Below, one piece after another: positions 42,357 to 50,998 of a stretch of 64,000 nucleotides of DNA. Numbering within the stretch: position 1 is the stretch's first letter; each line of letters starts with the position of its first letter. The DNA comes from Rhynchopus sp. YZ270_cl-10. Lineage: Eukaryota > Euglenozoa > Diplonemea > Diplonemida > Diplonemidae. The notes beneath the pieces are model-generated. The model did no database searches and was not told the DNA's origin. It saw only the letters and a list, made by a program, of their open reading frames with translations. The DNA lies in assembly GCA_964035575.1 (NCBI GenBank), contig OZ037922.1, positions 992,001 through 1,056,000 of the forward strand. The letters are read 5' to 3'. Both the position numbers and the translations under genes were made by a program.

Positions 42357-42556
42357 TACACGACGGTGAATTAAATGACTTGACGTGTGGTTTTACTTGG
42401 TGGTTTGTTTCATCCTGCCAGTAGTCATATGCTTGTTTCAAGGATTGTTGCATGCAAGTCTCAGAGTAAATGGATTAACAGTGGATCTGTTGGAATAGCC
42501 ATCGGTGAAACCTCAAGTAAAACCACAAATCAAGTCATTCACTTCACCGTCGTGTA
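42357..42556. mobile_element. MITE carrying an 18S rRNA gene fragment
   Basis: 43-bp inverted ends (42357-42399 and 42514-42556) with four mismatches begin TACACGACGGTGAA and TACACGACGGTGAAGTG respectively when read inward. They match the element at 14885-14963. The 114 nt between them include a piece of SSU rRNA gene (next entry). Terminal TA at each end suggests a TA target, as for element E. Confidence 0.8.
42411..42500 (+). pseudogene. 5'-end fragment of SSU (18S) rRNA gene
   Basis: CATCCTGCCAGTAGTCATAT, then GCTTGTTTCAAGGA and GCATGCAAGTCTCAGAG, follow the near-universal start of 18S rRNA (ATCCTGCCAGTAGTCATATG). The CTTGTTTCAAGGA variant is the one I know from euglenozoans. Identity is clear for about 55 nt and weaker to about 42500. 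It is far too short to be functional and lies inside the MITE. Confidence 0.8.
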
Positions 42557-42885
42557 GACAGCAGCGTTCCACCCCCCCACCTACTCGGATATAGATCCTT
42601 CTTTTGGGATGTGGGTCCTCCAAATACCTTTTTTGGGAAAATATAGCTCAAATATTGCAAGTATCTCTCCTCTCTCTCTCTTTCTTTGCCATTTTTTTTT
42701 TTTCTTTTTTTTTGGATGACTCAAACAAAAGTACCCCCCCTGTCTCTCTTTTCCCACATTTTACCTTCTTTTCTTTATGATGAGTGGAAGCGGGAGTGGC
42801 ACATATCAGATGTCTGTCCGATGTCGAGAGTATTGTAAGCTTTTTTCAACCTTTCTTTTCTCATTCTCACTACACCCCTTTCCAG
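42557..42885 (+). promoter_or_regulatory. Upstream region and acceptor for the 42911 gene
   Basis: T- and C-rich, with a dispersed block ATGAGTGGAAGCGGGAGTGG ... CTGTCCGATGTC ... GTAAGCTTTTTTCAACC (42780-42860). Parts of this block recur at 18580-18630 and 19171-19200. The acceptor CCCCTTTCCAG ends at 42885, 25 nt before the ATG. Confidence 0.5.
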
Positions 42886-42910
42886 ATTCAAAACGGACAC
42901 AAAAAAAAAC

Positions 42911-44890
42911 ATGACCCTTTTTACCGACTGCAGCACCGTGCTTGAGCACATCACCGCACTGAACGGTCCAAACAGAGATGCGTACATAAGCGAATCGCTG
43001 CTGCGCCTCAACGTGACCCCCCTCTCGCACAGGCTTAAGGTGCGTCTGTTGCTTGCCGCCTTGGAACCCCCTTCTTCTTCTTCTTCCTCTCCTCCCCCCA
43101 CCTCCGCACACCCCATTTCACGCCGCACCGACTTCACCGAAGCACTTCTCAGCAGTACACAGTATGGAATAAAGGAGGTACTCGCTGTATGCAGGGCGTT
43201 GAACGCTGAGGAAGCGCTTTCTGCTGCTAACGAGGAGAGGGTGGCGCTGCTGAATGCAGAGGTCGCGAGGACGAAGACTGCGGTTACGCATTTTTGGTGT
43301 GTCAAAAGGCATCAAAGGGTGATGCAAATGGAGTACTGTGATGAGACCACAATGGACGATATGAGTGATATGCCGGAAGACGACGGAGATCATGACACAC
43401 CTATGCAGGTAGACGTTCGGATCAACTCTGATGTAACCGCATTGAGACCCCGCTACGAAGCGATAGTGAACGCAACGCAGCGTATCAAGAAGCTAGAGAA
43501 GATGTTAGAACCAGGTCTGACCGCATCGTTGGGTATCACTGCAGTCAACCTTTTCAAGAAGTGGGCAGCAGCGCAGCCAGCTTCTTCACTGCGCAACGCC
43601 TTTTTGAGTGGCAGTCAAGCCTCCTCCTCGGTCCCGCTGCTTCTCTCTTGGAGGGCGTTCTTCTCGTTGGTTCCCATTGACCCGCGTCTGCTAACATACC
43701 CAGAGCTTTGCCGCTGTGCGTCCGACCCCCTTAGGGCATATCCTACAGAGATCACAGAGCTCCTTGCTCTCACGGCAACTACCCTTGTCACCCCTGAGGG
43801 GCATGTTGTGTTGGCAAGGTGTACCCCTACCATAGAGTTTCTGAAGAGATTTGGAGAGATGGATGGGGCGACGAAAGGAGTGATAGCTGGGTACTGCAGT
43901 GTGGCTGAGGTGTTGGTGTGGTATGAGGACCTGAGGTGTGCTGAGGTCGACGCGGTTTTGGTAGCGAAGCTGGCGTGTGGAGGTGACGACTGTGTTGCGA
44001 TGGTGGCGACGGTGGGGTACGCGACGTTGCTGTCCTGCGTCTCGATAATGCGGAAGGCGGCATCGATTGCGTACGACCCTTTGCTCCGTGTCGTGCAGAG
44101 CATCCGCCCGCCAGCTCGTCAGATCTCCCAGGCGCTGATAGGATATTTGCCTGAGGGTGAGGATTGGGCGTTGCTCGCGGAGGCGCTTCGGCTCAATACA
44201 AACACAGCAGGAACGTTGGAAGCAGCCTGCAAGGACCGCACCCATCTCGACCGTATTATTCTCCTTGAAGACACACTGGAGGACAGTGTTGAGGGGCTTG
44301 CTTCAATTCTTGCAGAATACCGTCGCCATGTAAACCCTAATGTGCTTCTCGTTGTCGTATCTAAAGTACGAAAGCTGGACTACGGGGATGTACCACTGAA
44401 GGACCAAATGTACGGAAGGGTTTGTGATGAGCTTGCACGACACGGTGTGAACGGTGTTGTGCAGACGCGGATGGCAGAGGGAGGGTCGGGAGGGGTTGAC
44501 AAAGTGTTGGGGGAGATTGCTGTGGCGGGGCCGTGCTTCGCGTCGTGTGTGTCTGCACTGTCTGCGATGGTTGACGCAGCAAGGCAAAACCGTGGTGGTG
44601 TGCCGTTCTCTCTGTCGGAGCTGGCCAGCTTCGCCAGAAGTATCAGAAGAGAGGATTTCGTGCGCACCGTGCGTCGCCACCTTAAGTACTACGGCATCAA
44701 GCCTGCAGGGTTCTTCACAGAGCTGAAACACCAGCGGAAGTCGCTTCGTGAAACGCGCAAGAGATCGCGTGAGCAGGCATTCGAAAATGCGCGTCTTGAA
44801 AGAAGGGAGAAGAAGAGGGCAAAGAAGAACGACGAAGTGAGCAGAGAAGTTGAGGGCAGAGAAGCAAGAAGACCTGTGTTCCTCTTCTGA
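42911..44890 (+). CDS. Unknown helical protein with basic C-terminus
   Basis: 659 residues in one exon; I do not recognise the family. Residues 1-50 and 70-640 are mostly helical. A Ser run (about 54-60, PPSSSSSSPPP) and an acidic stretch (about 148-168, MDDMSDMPEDDGDHD) interrupt the N-terminal half. The middle (about 230-560) has hydrophobic helices that could form a HEAT-like solenoid. The last 45 residues are strongly basic (RKSLRETRKRSREQAFENAR, ERREKKRAKKN), which suggests a nuclear or nucleolar location. The acceptor 25 nt before the ATG supports the start. A broken copy of the 3' end lies at 45740-46115. Confidence 0.8.
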   Translation: MTLFTDCSTVLEHITALNGPNRDAYISESLLRLNVTPLSHRLKVRLLLAALEPPSSSSSSPPPTSAHPISRRTDFTEALLSSTQYGIKEVLAVCRALNAEEALSAANEERVALLNAEVARTKTAVTHFWCVKRHQRVMQMEYCDETTMDDMSDMPEDDGDHDTPMQVDVRINSDVTALRPRYEAIVNATQRIKKLEKMLEPGLTASLGITAVNLFKKWAAAQPASSLRNAFLSGSQASSSVPLLLSWRAFFSLVPIDPRLLTYPELCRCASDPLRAYPTEITELLALTATTLVTPEGHVVLARCTPTIEFLKRFGEMDGATKGVIAGYCSVAEVLVWYEDLRCAEVDAVLVAKLACGGDDCVAMVATVGYATLLSCVSIMRKAASIAYDPLLRVVQSIRPPARQISQALIGYLPEGEDWALLAEALRLNTNTAGTLEAACKDRTHLDRIILLEDTLEDSVEGLASILAEYRRHVNPNVLLVVVSKVRKLDYGDVPLKDQMYGRVCDELARHGVNGVVQTRMAEGGSGGVDKVLGEIAVAGPCFASCVSALSAMVDAARQNRGGVPFSLSELASFARSIRREDFVRTVRRHLKYYGIKPAGFFTELKHQRKSLRETRKRSREQAFENARLERREKKRAKKNDEVSREVEGREARRPVFLF

Positions 44891-46392
44891 AATCGTTTCG
44901 TGAAGCGTGCAAGCGGTTCCCAGAGGTGTACGCTAACAACTTCGCACCTTTTTTTTTGATTTTGTTGTTTTTGTTGTTTTCTTTTCTTTTTAGATGTGGC
45001 TAAGACGTGAGACTTAGGTTCATCTTACCGACTTTTTCGGTTTTTTATTTTGTTGCAGCGACACAGATCCCACTGATACCATGATCGGTGTTTCGATGCA
45101 CCAGGAGTATCGATCCCCCTCTTTTTTATTTCATTTCATTTTTTTTTTTTTTAGGTGAATGTCAAATGCGTAAGGAGTCATCTGATGTCACAATATCGCT
45201 CCCCCAACGCGATGACATTGTATGGCACCTGCGTGTTCACGAACTGAGCCATGATTGCCCTTAGGGTCCCCGCTATGCTCCCACGGTACACTATCGTGCA
45301 CAAATCATAGTTGTCATTCCGTTATAAAAGGCTGGGCTATAAAGAGGCCACCTTGATTTCGAGCGGTTTGTGAACCGCTTCCGTTCTCTACGGTGCACTC
45401 ATTTCCTACCCTTTTTGCATGAGCTCGAATTAGATGCGTTTCAGCACGTTTCAACCACTCCTTTCCCCCTCCCTATAACCATCTTTTTTTCAGCGTTTTT
45501 TTTGTGTGACATCGTGCCTGAAATAGAATTTCACTTCTATTTGATCAAAAAGAAAATAACCCCCTACAACCCGAAACATGACGCTGCCTCTCTAACCTTT
45601 TAATAAAAGGCTTGGCTGATTTCTACCGCTTACCCCTACCCCTCTACGGCGTTGTGTTTCATTGTGTGTTCCTGCGGCAAATTCCTTAATGGCAAACCCT
45701 CAATCCCTTATGTGAAGTACAGCTTACGATGTGAGTGTTAAGTGTGCACCGTCCGCCTCGAAGACTACTGCATAAAGTCTGCAGAGTTCTTCACAAACAG
45801 CTGAACAAACTCCATCGGAAAATCGCTTCGTATGAGAAGCGAGCGAGCGGTACCCAGAGGTGGGGCTGTACGACGTTCACTTCAATTTTTTGATTTTTTT
45901 GTGTTGACCCTCTCAAATACTTTCAATTCTGTGAACTGAAAGTATATGAATCTAATTTTTTTTTTTGATTTTTTGATTTCTCTTGCGGATGTGTCTAGGA
46001 CATACGACTTAGGTTCATCTTACCGACTTTTTTCAGGTTTTTTTGCAGCGATGCAAGATCCCACTGATACCATGATCGGTGTTTCGATGCACCAGGAGTA
46101 TCGATCCTCCCCTTTTTTAAGTGTCTTTTTCCCTCCCCCTTCTTTGTGATTTCCTTGGGTTTCTACATCTTCTTTTCGGCTGCAGGGTGCTTTATGCATG
46201 GCGTGGTCGATATAACGTTGGGAAAAAAACAACAGTGGAGATTGCACAACTGTGGCAACACAACCGAGGCAACTACACTACTCCAACAATTTATCAAACA
46301 AAAAAACTAAGCAAGCCCGCTACAAACGAATCTACCGTCCCCGTTGTATTTTTTTTTAATCTATCACTCAAACCCCCACTCTCTCCCTGATG
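44891..46392. other. Intergenic with a local duplication
   Basis: Family I hairpins lie at 44992-45026 and 45988-46022, each followed by the same GATACCATGATCGGTG ... GATGCACCAGGAGTATCGATC block. The second half is a diverged copy of the region spanning the end of the preceding gene. A Family II-like element is at 46232-46300. No other coding region is seen. Confidence 0.6.
45740..46115 (+). pseudogene. Broken copy of the 3' end of the 42911 gene
   Basis: 45750-45840 aligns with 44660-44755 of the gene (for example TCTGCAGAGTTCTTCACA against CCTGCAGGGTTCTTCACA, and AAATCGCTTCGT against AAGTCGCTTCGT). Point changes and indels break the frame. The match continues through the 3' flank with the Family I hairpin (44917-45125 against 45845-46115). 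Confidence 0.65.
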
Positions 46393-46432
46393 GTGGCAGT
46401 ATTGTGATGGGAGCCCATCACAATACTGCCAC
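46393..46432. repeat. Perfect 19-bp hairpin with 2-nt loop
   Basis: GTGGCAGTATTGTGATGGG, AG, then its exact complement. It lies just before the pyrimidine tract and acceptor (CCCCTCCAG, ends 46487) of the next gene, so it would be in the pre-mRNA next to the splice site. It may also be a tiny inverted-repeat element. Confidence 0.8.
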
Positions 46433-46497
46433 TATCACCCCTCCCTTCCACCTACCATCACCATCACCATCACACCCCCCCCTCCAGGAGCGAATAT

Positions 46498-47970
46498 ATG
46501 TCTCCGACTATGACCCCCGCCCAGACCGGGCTTGAGAACGGCCTTGCGAACGACAGACCCCACCACACCCCTCCCACATACTTTGCCCCGGCGTCGTCCC
46601 CTCCCTCCTCCTCCTCCAGCTCCACCCCCTCCTCTGCTGGTTCACCTTCATGGTCGGAGTCAGGGACGGATGAGGATGCGACTTCTGAAGACCATAAGGC
46701 ATTGATGTTCTTTCATATTGACCCAAAGGTGGTTCTGCCGCAGGAGAGAGAGCGGAGGGAGTTGGAGGTGTTGCGTGGCGGTGGGGCGGTGTGGAGGTGT
46801 GGGAAGGAGGTGCGGGCTAAGGCAGGGTGGGTGTTGCGTTGGGCCTTTGCGATGGCGTTTGTGGCCTGCATCTCGTTGACAGCATACGAAATCTTCTTTG
46901 ACGCAAACTCCACGAAGGAAACCCTCCGCAACACCCACTTCGACACCGGACACCACTCCCGTCTACTCAACACCCCCTCCCAGCAAACCACCGGGTCCGT
47001 CCTTTATTGGTCTTACCCTCAAAACGGCGTTCCCTACCTTACAACACAACCAGCCTTTTTGTCGCCAACCAAAATCGCGGAAATGAACATCGGCGCAGAA
47101 GATGAAACGAAGCATGGAGGCTCTCCCGGTGAGACCGAGTTTGTCTCGATGGCGGTCCTATCTGATACGCAACGGATGGTCTTCTTTACGACAGTCAACG
47201 CGCGAAGCCGTATCTTCGAGATGAAGCTGTATTCCTTCATGGATGTACCCATTGTTGTTGCCCATTCCAACCCTAGTGTTTCAGATCATTTCAGTAGAAG
47301 TACCTTGCATGATTTGCAGGGCATTTCAACAGTCTGCTCTGAAAATGGATCCGGAAGGTGCAATGTGTTCTTTTCATTCGCAGATGGATCGATTCGAGCC
47401 TTAGGAGTCATTCTGAATGGGGCAACAATAGAATTTGTTGCTATGATAGCAGAAGAACACCCCTTTTCAACGTGCGCCAAAACCGCGGAGGTGTTACTGA
47501 CAGATGGACAGACCCCGGCAATATTTCATGATCGCACTGCAGAGGAGTTTTTACTGAAGACCATTCCCCATGATGTAGCAGTAAATCGGGTGGAAAACAC
47601 GCTGCAGCTACGTAGGGCTTCTGTGGAGTCGAATGTCTATCAATTTGATCAAGCGTTCCCAATATGGACGGTGGCAGCGACGTCAGATGGTAGGTCTCTA
47701 TACGTGCTCAGCAAAACGGCCCCTTCTGCTCTGTTTCGTGTGGAAATGACAGAGGCAACGCGGTTTGCAGGGGTCGCAACGAGCCCATCAGAGGTGCTCC
47801 CAATCCTCGGCTGTGGCCGTGTTGTGGTCAGCAACGAAAAGCGTGTCGCCACAACCGTGTACCAAGGCTCCCATTCACCAAGCATTCTAATCACCCGTTC
47901 TTCTCTAGGCCTCCGAAGCCCTATCGGCCAAATACATGGTGACACACTCTGTATCAACCAGGTGGAGTAA
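46498..47970 (+). CDS. Unknown type II membrane protein
   Basis: 490 residues in one exon, starting 11 nt after the acceptor at 46487. Residues 1-105 are a Pro/Ser-rich, partly acidic cytosolic tail (SSPPSSSSSSTPSSAG). One membrane segment is visible at about 109-132 (AGWVLRWAFAMAFVACISLT) and there is no signal peptide, so the C-terminal 355 residues should face the lumen or outside. That part is rich in beta-strand-like stretches with repeated patterns such as FSFADGSIRALGVIL and WTVAATSDGRSLYVLSK, which suggest a beta-propeller-like fold. I recognise no family. Confidence 0.8.
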   Translation: MSPTMTPAQTGLENGLANDRPHHTPPTYFAPASSPPSSSSSSTPSSAGSPSWSESGTDEDATSEDHKALMFFHIDPKVVLPQERERRELEVLRGGGAVWRCGKEVRAKAGWVLRWAFAMAFVACISLTAYEIFFDANSTKETLRNTHFDTGHHSRLLNTPSQQTTGSVLYWSYPQNGVPYLTTQPAFLSPTKIAEMNIGAEDETKHGGSPGETEFVSMAVLSDTQRMVFFTTVNARSRIFEMKLYSFMDVPIVVAHSNPSVSDHFSRSTLHDLQGISTVCSENGSGRCNVFFSFADGSIRALGVILNGATIEFVAMIAEEHPFSTCAKTAEVLLTDGQTPAIFHDRTAEEFLLKTIPHDVAVNRVENTLQLRRASVESNVYQFDQAFPIWTVAATSDGRSLYVLSKTAPSALFRVEMTEATRFAGVATSPSEVLPILGCGRVVVSNEKRVATTVYQGSHSPSILITRSSLGLRSPIGQIHGDTLCINQVE

Positions 47971-48380
47971 ATAAGAGAGCTACGAGAGGGAAAGGTGATG
48001 ACAGAGTAGGCTTAGGTTCATCTTTACCAACGTGTTCTTTTTGTTTTTGGTGTACCTGAGTATGCATCCCTTTTGTTTGTGCGAAAAAAAAAAAGAAGAA
48101 AAAAAAACATTACGAACGAAATGGAGATGAATCCTCTAATGGAAAATCTTCCAATTTTTCAAAGATTTTACTGGGGGTGAATAAGAGATATCGTATTTCC
48201 AAATAGGCGAACGGACAACAGTTTAACATTTTTTTTTCTTTCCGCCTTTTTGTTTTCCGGCTTTGAGCGCACAAACAAAAGACCCGATCTTTTTTTTTTG
48301 GCTGCGTTCAACGAAAAACACTGTTATATTTTTATTGCCCTGGTGAAAATTTTTTGCACTCTATTATGTACCCTCCACCC
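47971..48380. other. Intergenic, Family I hairpin and dispersed motif
   Basis: A Family I hairpin (about 47991-48027) starts about 20 nt after the stop codon. A motif shared with 18348-18400 (GAGCGCACAAACAAAAGACC) lies at about 48265. No gene is seen. Confidence 0.55.
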
Positions 48381-48604
48381 CCACTTTATACAACTCTACT
48401 CACTTTATGGTCACTCCATAAAGTAAATTTTTACTCCATAAAGTGATTTTTCACTCCATAAAGTGATTTTTTACTCCATAAAGTGATTTTTACACTCCAT
48501 AAAGTGGTTTTTTCACTCCATAAAGTAAAATTTTCACTCCATAAAGTGACCCATTTCCAGCTATTGTGCCCCATAGAAAGGGACTCTGCAAAAATTTTTT
48601 TTCG

Positions 48605-50074
48605 CCTATATACACGGCTTCGCAAATATATTCAATATATTTTAAATATTGATGAATATTGAAATATGATTATTATTAAAAATATTGAATCAATATTTTG
48701 GAAAAAAATAATCAATATTTTAATAAATATTGACAAATATTGCAATATATTGAAAATACTGATAAATATTGAAATATTGGTAAATATTGGTAAATTTTAT
48801 GTGCAATTTTACTGTGGTGGTTTCCGTTTTTTGTTTTTGTTAGACGTGTAGGATTGTGACCTGACAAACTGCTGAGACGTCCCCTTATTGTTCATCCAGC
48901 ACCACGCGTGTCTCATTTTATGCACCAGGCCACGTTCTACTGTGACCCCGACGGCGTGATTCGTCGGGCGGGTTGGCCATCGGGAGGGCAGCGAGATGTC
49001 AAGGAGAAAACTTCGCGCTGCAATTGAAGAGGAAACTAAGAGAGGAGATTCAAGCTAGGGGAAAAAATGTTACTTCGGGGAGGGGACCGAAGGGGTCTTT
49101 ATGTGTCGCTCTTGACAAAACAATTCTGATACACAACACTACAAAGTGTGTCGAGGGGAGGGAAAACAGGTGACCCTAGATTTAAGGGGCAGGACGGGGT
49201 GGGTGAGCCAGATGACACACCGCGAACAGTGGGGGTAGAACAACAGTCCAGTCTGATGGCTGCTTGCACCACTTCTTCTTGACGGAGCGCCTCCTGCAAC
49301 TCTTCTAGGGGGCGAGAACCAAAAATTCTGCACAACGACTTCAGCGACTCGCAAGGTTTATCTGTCCCGCTTAGCTCGCTCGCCAAGAAGCCGACAAGAG
49401 TTCTGAGGCGAGGTGTCACGTGGCTGTAGATGTCGGCCCCTGAGGAGGCCCGGGTATCACCAGGAGTGGGGCATCGTTTCGCGGCTGGGGGTTGTGGACT
49501 ATCCCTTTTCCCGGCCACGATGTGTTCCAACTTAGATTCGAGTTCATCCAAGTCTGTGGCGGTCACCTTGTGGAAAGTGGACTCCACGCGTTCCAAAAAC
49601 CCCTTGAGCCGGTACATCTCTTCTTCGTCGGAGGAGGCTGCTTCGTTCGCTTTCCTCACTTCCACCAGGATCGCCCCCAGCGTCGAGCCGTTCTGCGCCT
49701 TGCCGATTTTGGCCTGGAACGCCACCCACCGACCCGCACGGGACGCGTTCATCTTGCCGGAGAAGATGTTGCCGATTAGATCGACAATCTGGTACGCCAC
49801 AGTGTTCCACGTACATTTTTCAACGTACATTTTTCAATATTTTCAAAATATTGAAAATATTGATCAATATATTGAAAATATTGATCAATATTTTCAATAT
49901 ATTGATCAATATTTTACTATTTTCCCACTGAAAAATACCATACAAAATAAATCAATATTTATCAATATTTTTAATATTTTTGTTTTTTTTACACGTACTT
50001 TTTGAAAATATTAAAATATTGAACTTTTTTCAAAAAACTATTATTAAATATATTTGCGAAGCCGTGTATATAGG
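48605..50074. mobile_element. Nested element with ATATTG palindromic ends, carries a gene-like ORF
   Basis: The ends CCTATATACACGGCTTCGC and GCGAAGCCGTGTATATAGG are perfect inverted repeats. They are followed inward by arrays of AATATTGATCAATATT-like sequence (48630-48790 and 49825-50055). The middle is much more GC-rich and contains the minus-strand frame at 49099-49830. Element E contains the same flanking sequence without the insert (GCCCTCTGTAGGGCTAATTTC), which may be an empty site or a footprint. Confidence 0.7.
49099..49830 (-). CDS. Unknown 243-residue protein inside a mobile element
   Basis: An ATG-started frame with codon use unlike the AT-rich shell. The N-terminal part is helical (VAYQIVDLIGNIFSGKMNAS, KANEAASSDEEEMYRLKGF, DLDELESKLEHIVAGK). 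It is followed by a Pro-rich linker and a second helical stretch (LRTLVGFLASELSG, SLCRIFGSRPLEELQEALRQ). No transposase motif or known domain is seen. It may be the element's own protein or a captured host gene; a shorter plus-strand frame (48973-49173) is also open. Expression is unproven. Confidence 0.45.
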   Translation of the reverse strand: MYVEKCTWNTVAYQIVDLIGNIFSGKMNASRAGRWVAFQAKIGKAQNGSTLGAILVEVRKANEAASSDEEEMYRLKGFLERVESTFHKVTATDLDELESKLEHIVAGKRDSPQPPAAKRCPTPGDTRASSGADIYSHVTPRLRTLVGFLASELSGTDKPCESLKSLCRIFGSRPLEELQEALRQEEVVQAAIRLDCCSTPTVRGVSSGSPTPSCPLNLGSPVFPPLDTLCSVVYQNCFVKSDT

Positions 50075-50205
50075 GCTAATTTCGACGATTTGAGGCCATT
50101 AAAACCAGAATTTGACACTTTTGAGCCTCTGTGGGGGTCTAAAATGCGGTTTTGAGTTTCCAAAAAAATTTCCCCCATATACAATGCTGTGGTGCAAATA
50201 ATTTC

Positions 50206-50282
50206 ACTCTCGAATCGGTGAGTGCTCTTCGAGTGCCCGAAGGGCACGAGAGGGGGCACAACGGATTCTCGAGTGAAATTTT
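50206..50282. repeat. Hairpin, AATTTCACTCTCGAATCGG type, left copy
   Basis: ATTTCACTCTCGAATC at one end pairs with GATTCTCGAGTGAAAT at the other, with GAGTGCCCGAAGGGCAC in the apex. An inverted copy lies at 53449-53524, so the pair frames the element at 50825-53416 from outside. Confidence 0.7.
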
Positions 50283-50998
50283 GGTCCAATTTGGGGTTAC
50301 TATTGTGGTTTGTGGGGGTGTATTTTACTTGAGGCTTGATTTCCCCTATCTCGACCCAATAAATAACGCCACCTCTACCATTTCCCCAGAGAAAATGCGA
50401 AAAAATCACACACCACAACACAAAAAATGTTCCCGAAGAGGAAGAACGACCCGATGTGAGCATAATTTTTCTGTTTGAGTTCGGGTTGTATCCCGTTCAG
50501 TACTCCCCCTGGGATGCTACTACTATGCTGCGGTAAACTGAGCATTGCTGGGTTGCTTTTGCAGTGACACCCCCGGAATTTCACTTTTTTTCTGATTTTT
50601 TTACACTTCGCCCCCGATGTTACACTCCCATCCCCTCCTGTCACCCTTTTCTTGCCTGTTTGTGGTGTTTTTCAGTCAGAAAAACACAAAAAACCCCTGT
50701 TTTTGGGCCACAAAGTGAAAATACACCCCATAAAGTGAAGATACACCCCATAAAGCCACTTTATTTAACTCCAAAAATCAAGAGTGCTCAAAATTTTCAC
50801 CACGGGCAATAAAACTACCTTATCTGGTGCTTCCCGGGGGGTGTGCATTTCACAAATTTTCACAAAATGTGACAAGTTTTCACAAATTTTCACAACACGA
50901 AAACTGCTACAAAATTGTGAAGGCTGGCGAAAAGTGGTGAAAAATTGTGAAAAATGTGAAAAGTTGTGAATAGTTGTGAAAAGTTGTGAATTGATTTT

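Larger units (their letters stand above)
48381..50770. mobile_element. Outer element with CACTCCATAAAGTGA repeats
   Basis: Seven copies of CACTCCATAAAGTGA-like units (48400-48550) at the left and three (CCCCATAAAGTGAA) at the right (50715-50765) frame the region. CACTCCATAAAGTG is an imperfect palindrome. Just inside, CATAGAAAGGGACTCT (48572) and CTAATTTCGACGATTTGAGG (50076-50170) match, inverted, a segment of element E (31840-31945). The exact ends and the duplication are unclear. Confidence 0.5.

Noticed and set aside
43615-44245. Minus-strand frames of 160-184 codons
   Set aside because: They are shadows of the 42911 gene, whose frame is continuous for 659 codons with a good acceptor.
48400-48550. 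CRISPR-like regular repeats
   Set aside because: The spacers are 1-3 nt of T or A and the context is a eukaryotic foldback element, so this is a subterminal repeat array.
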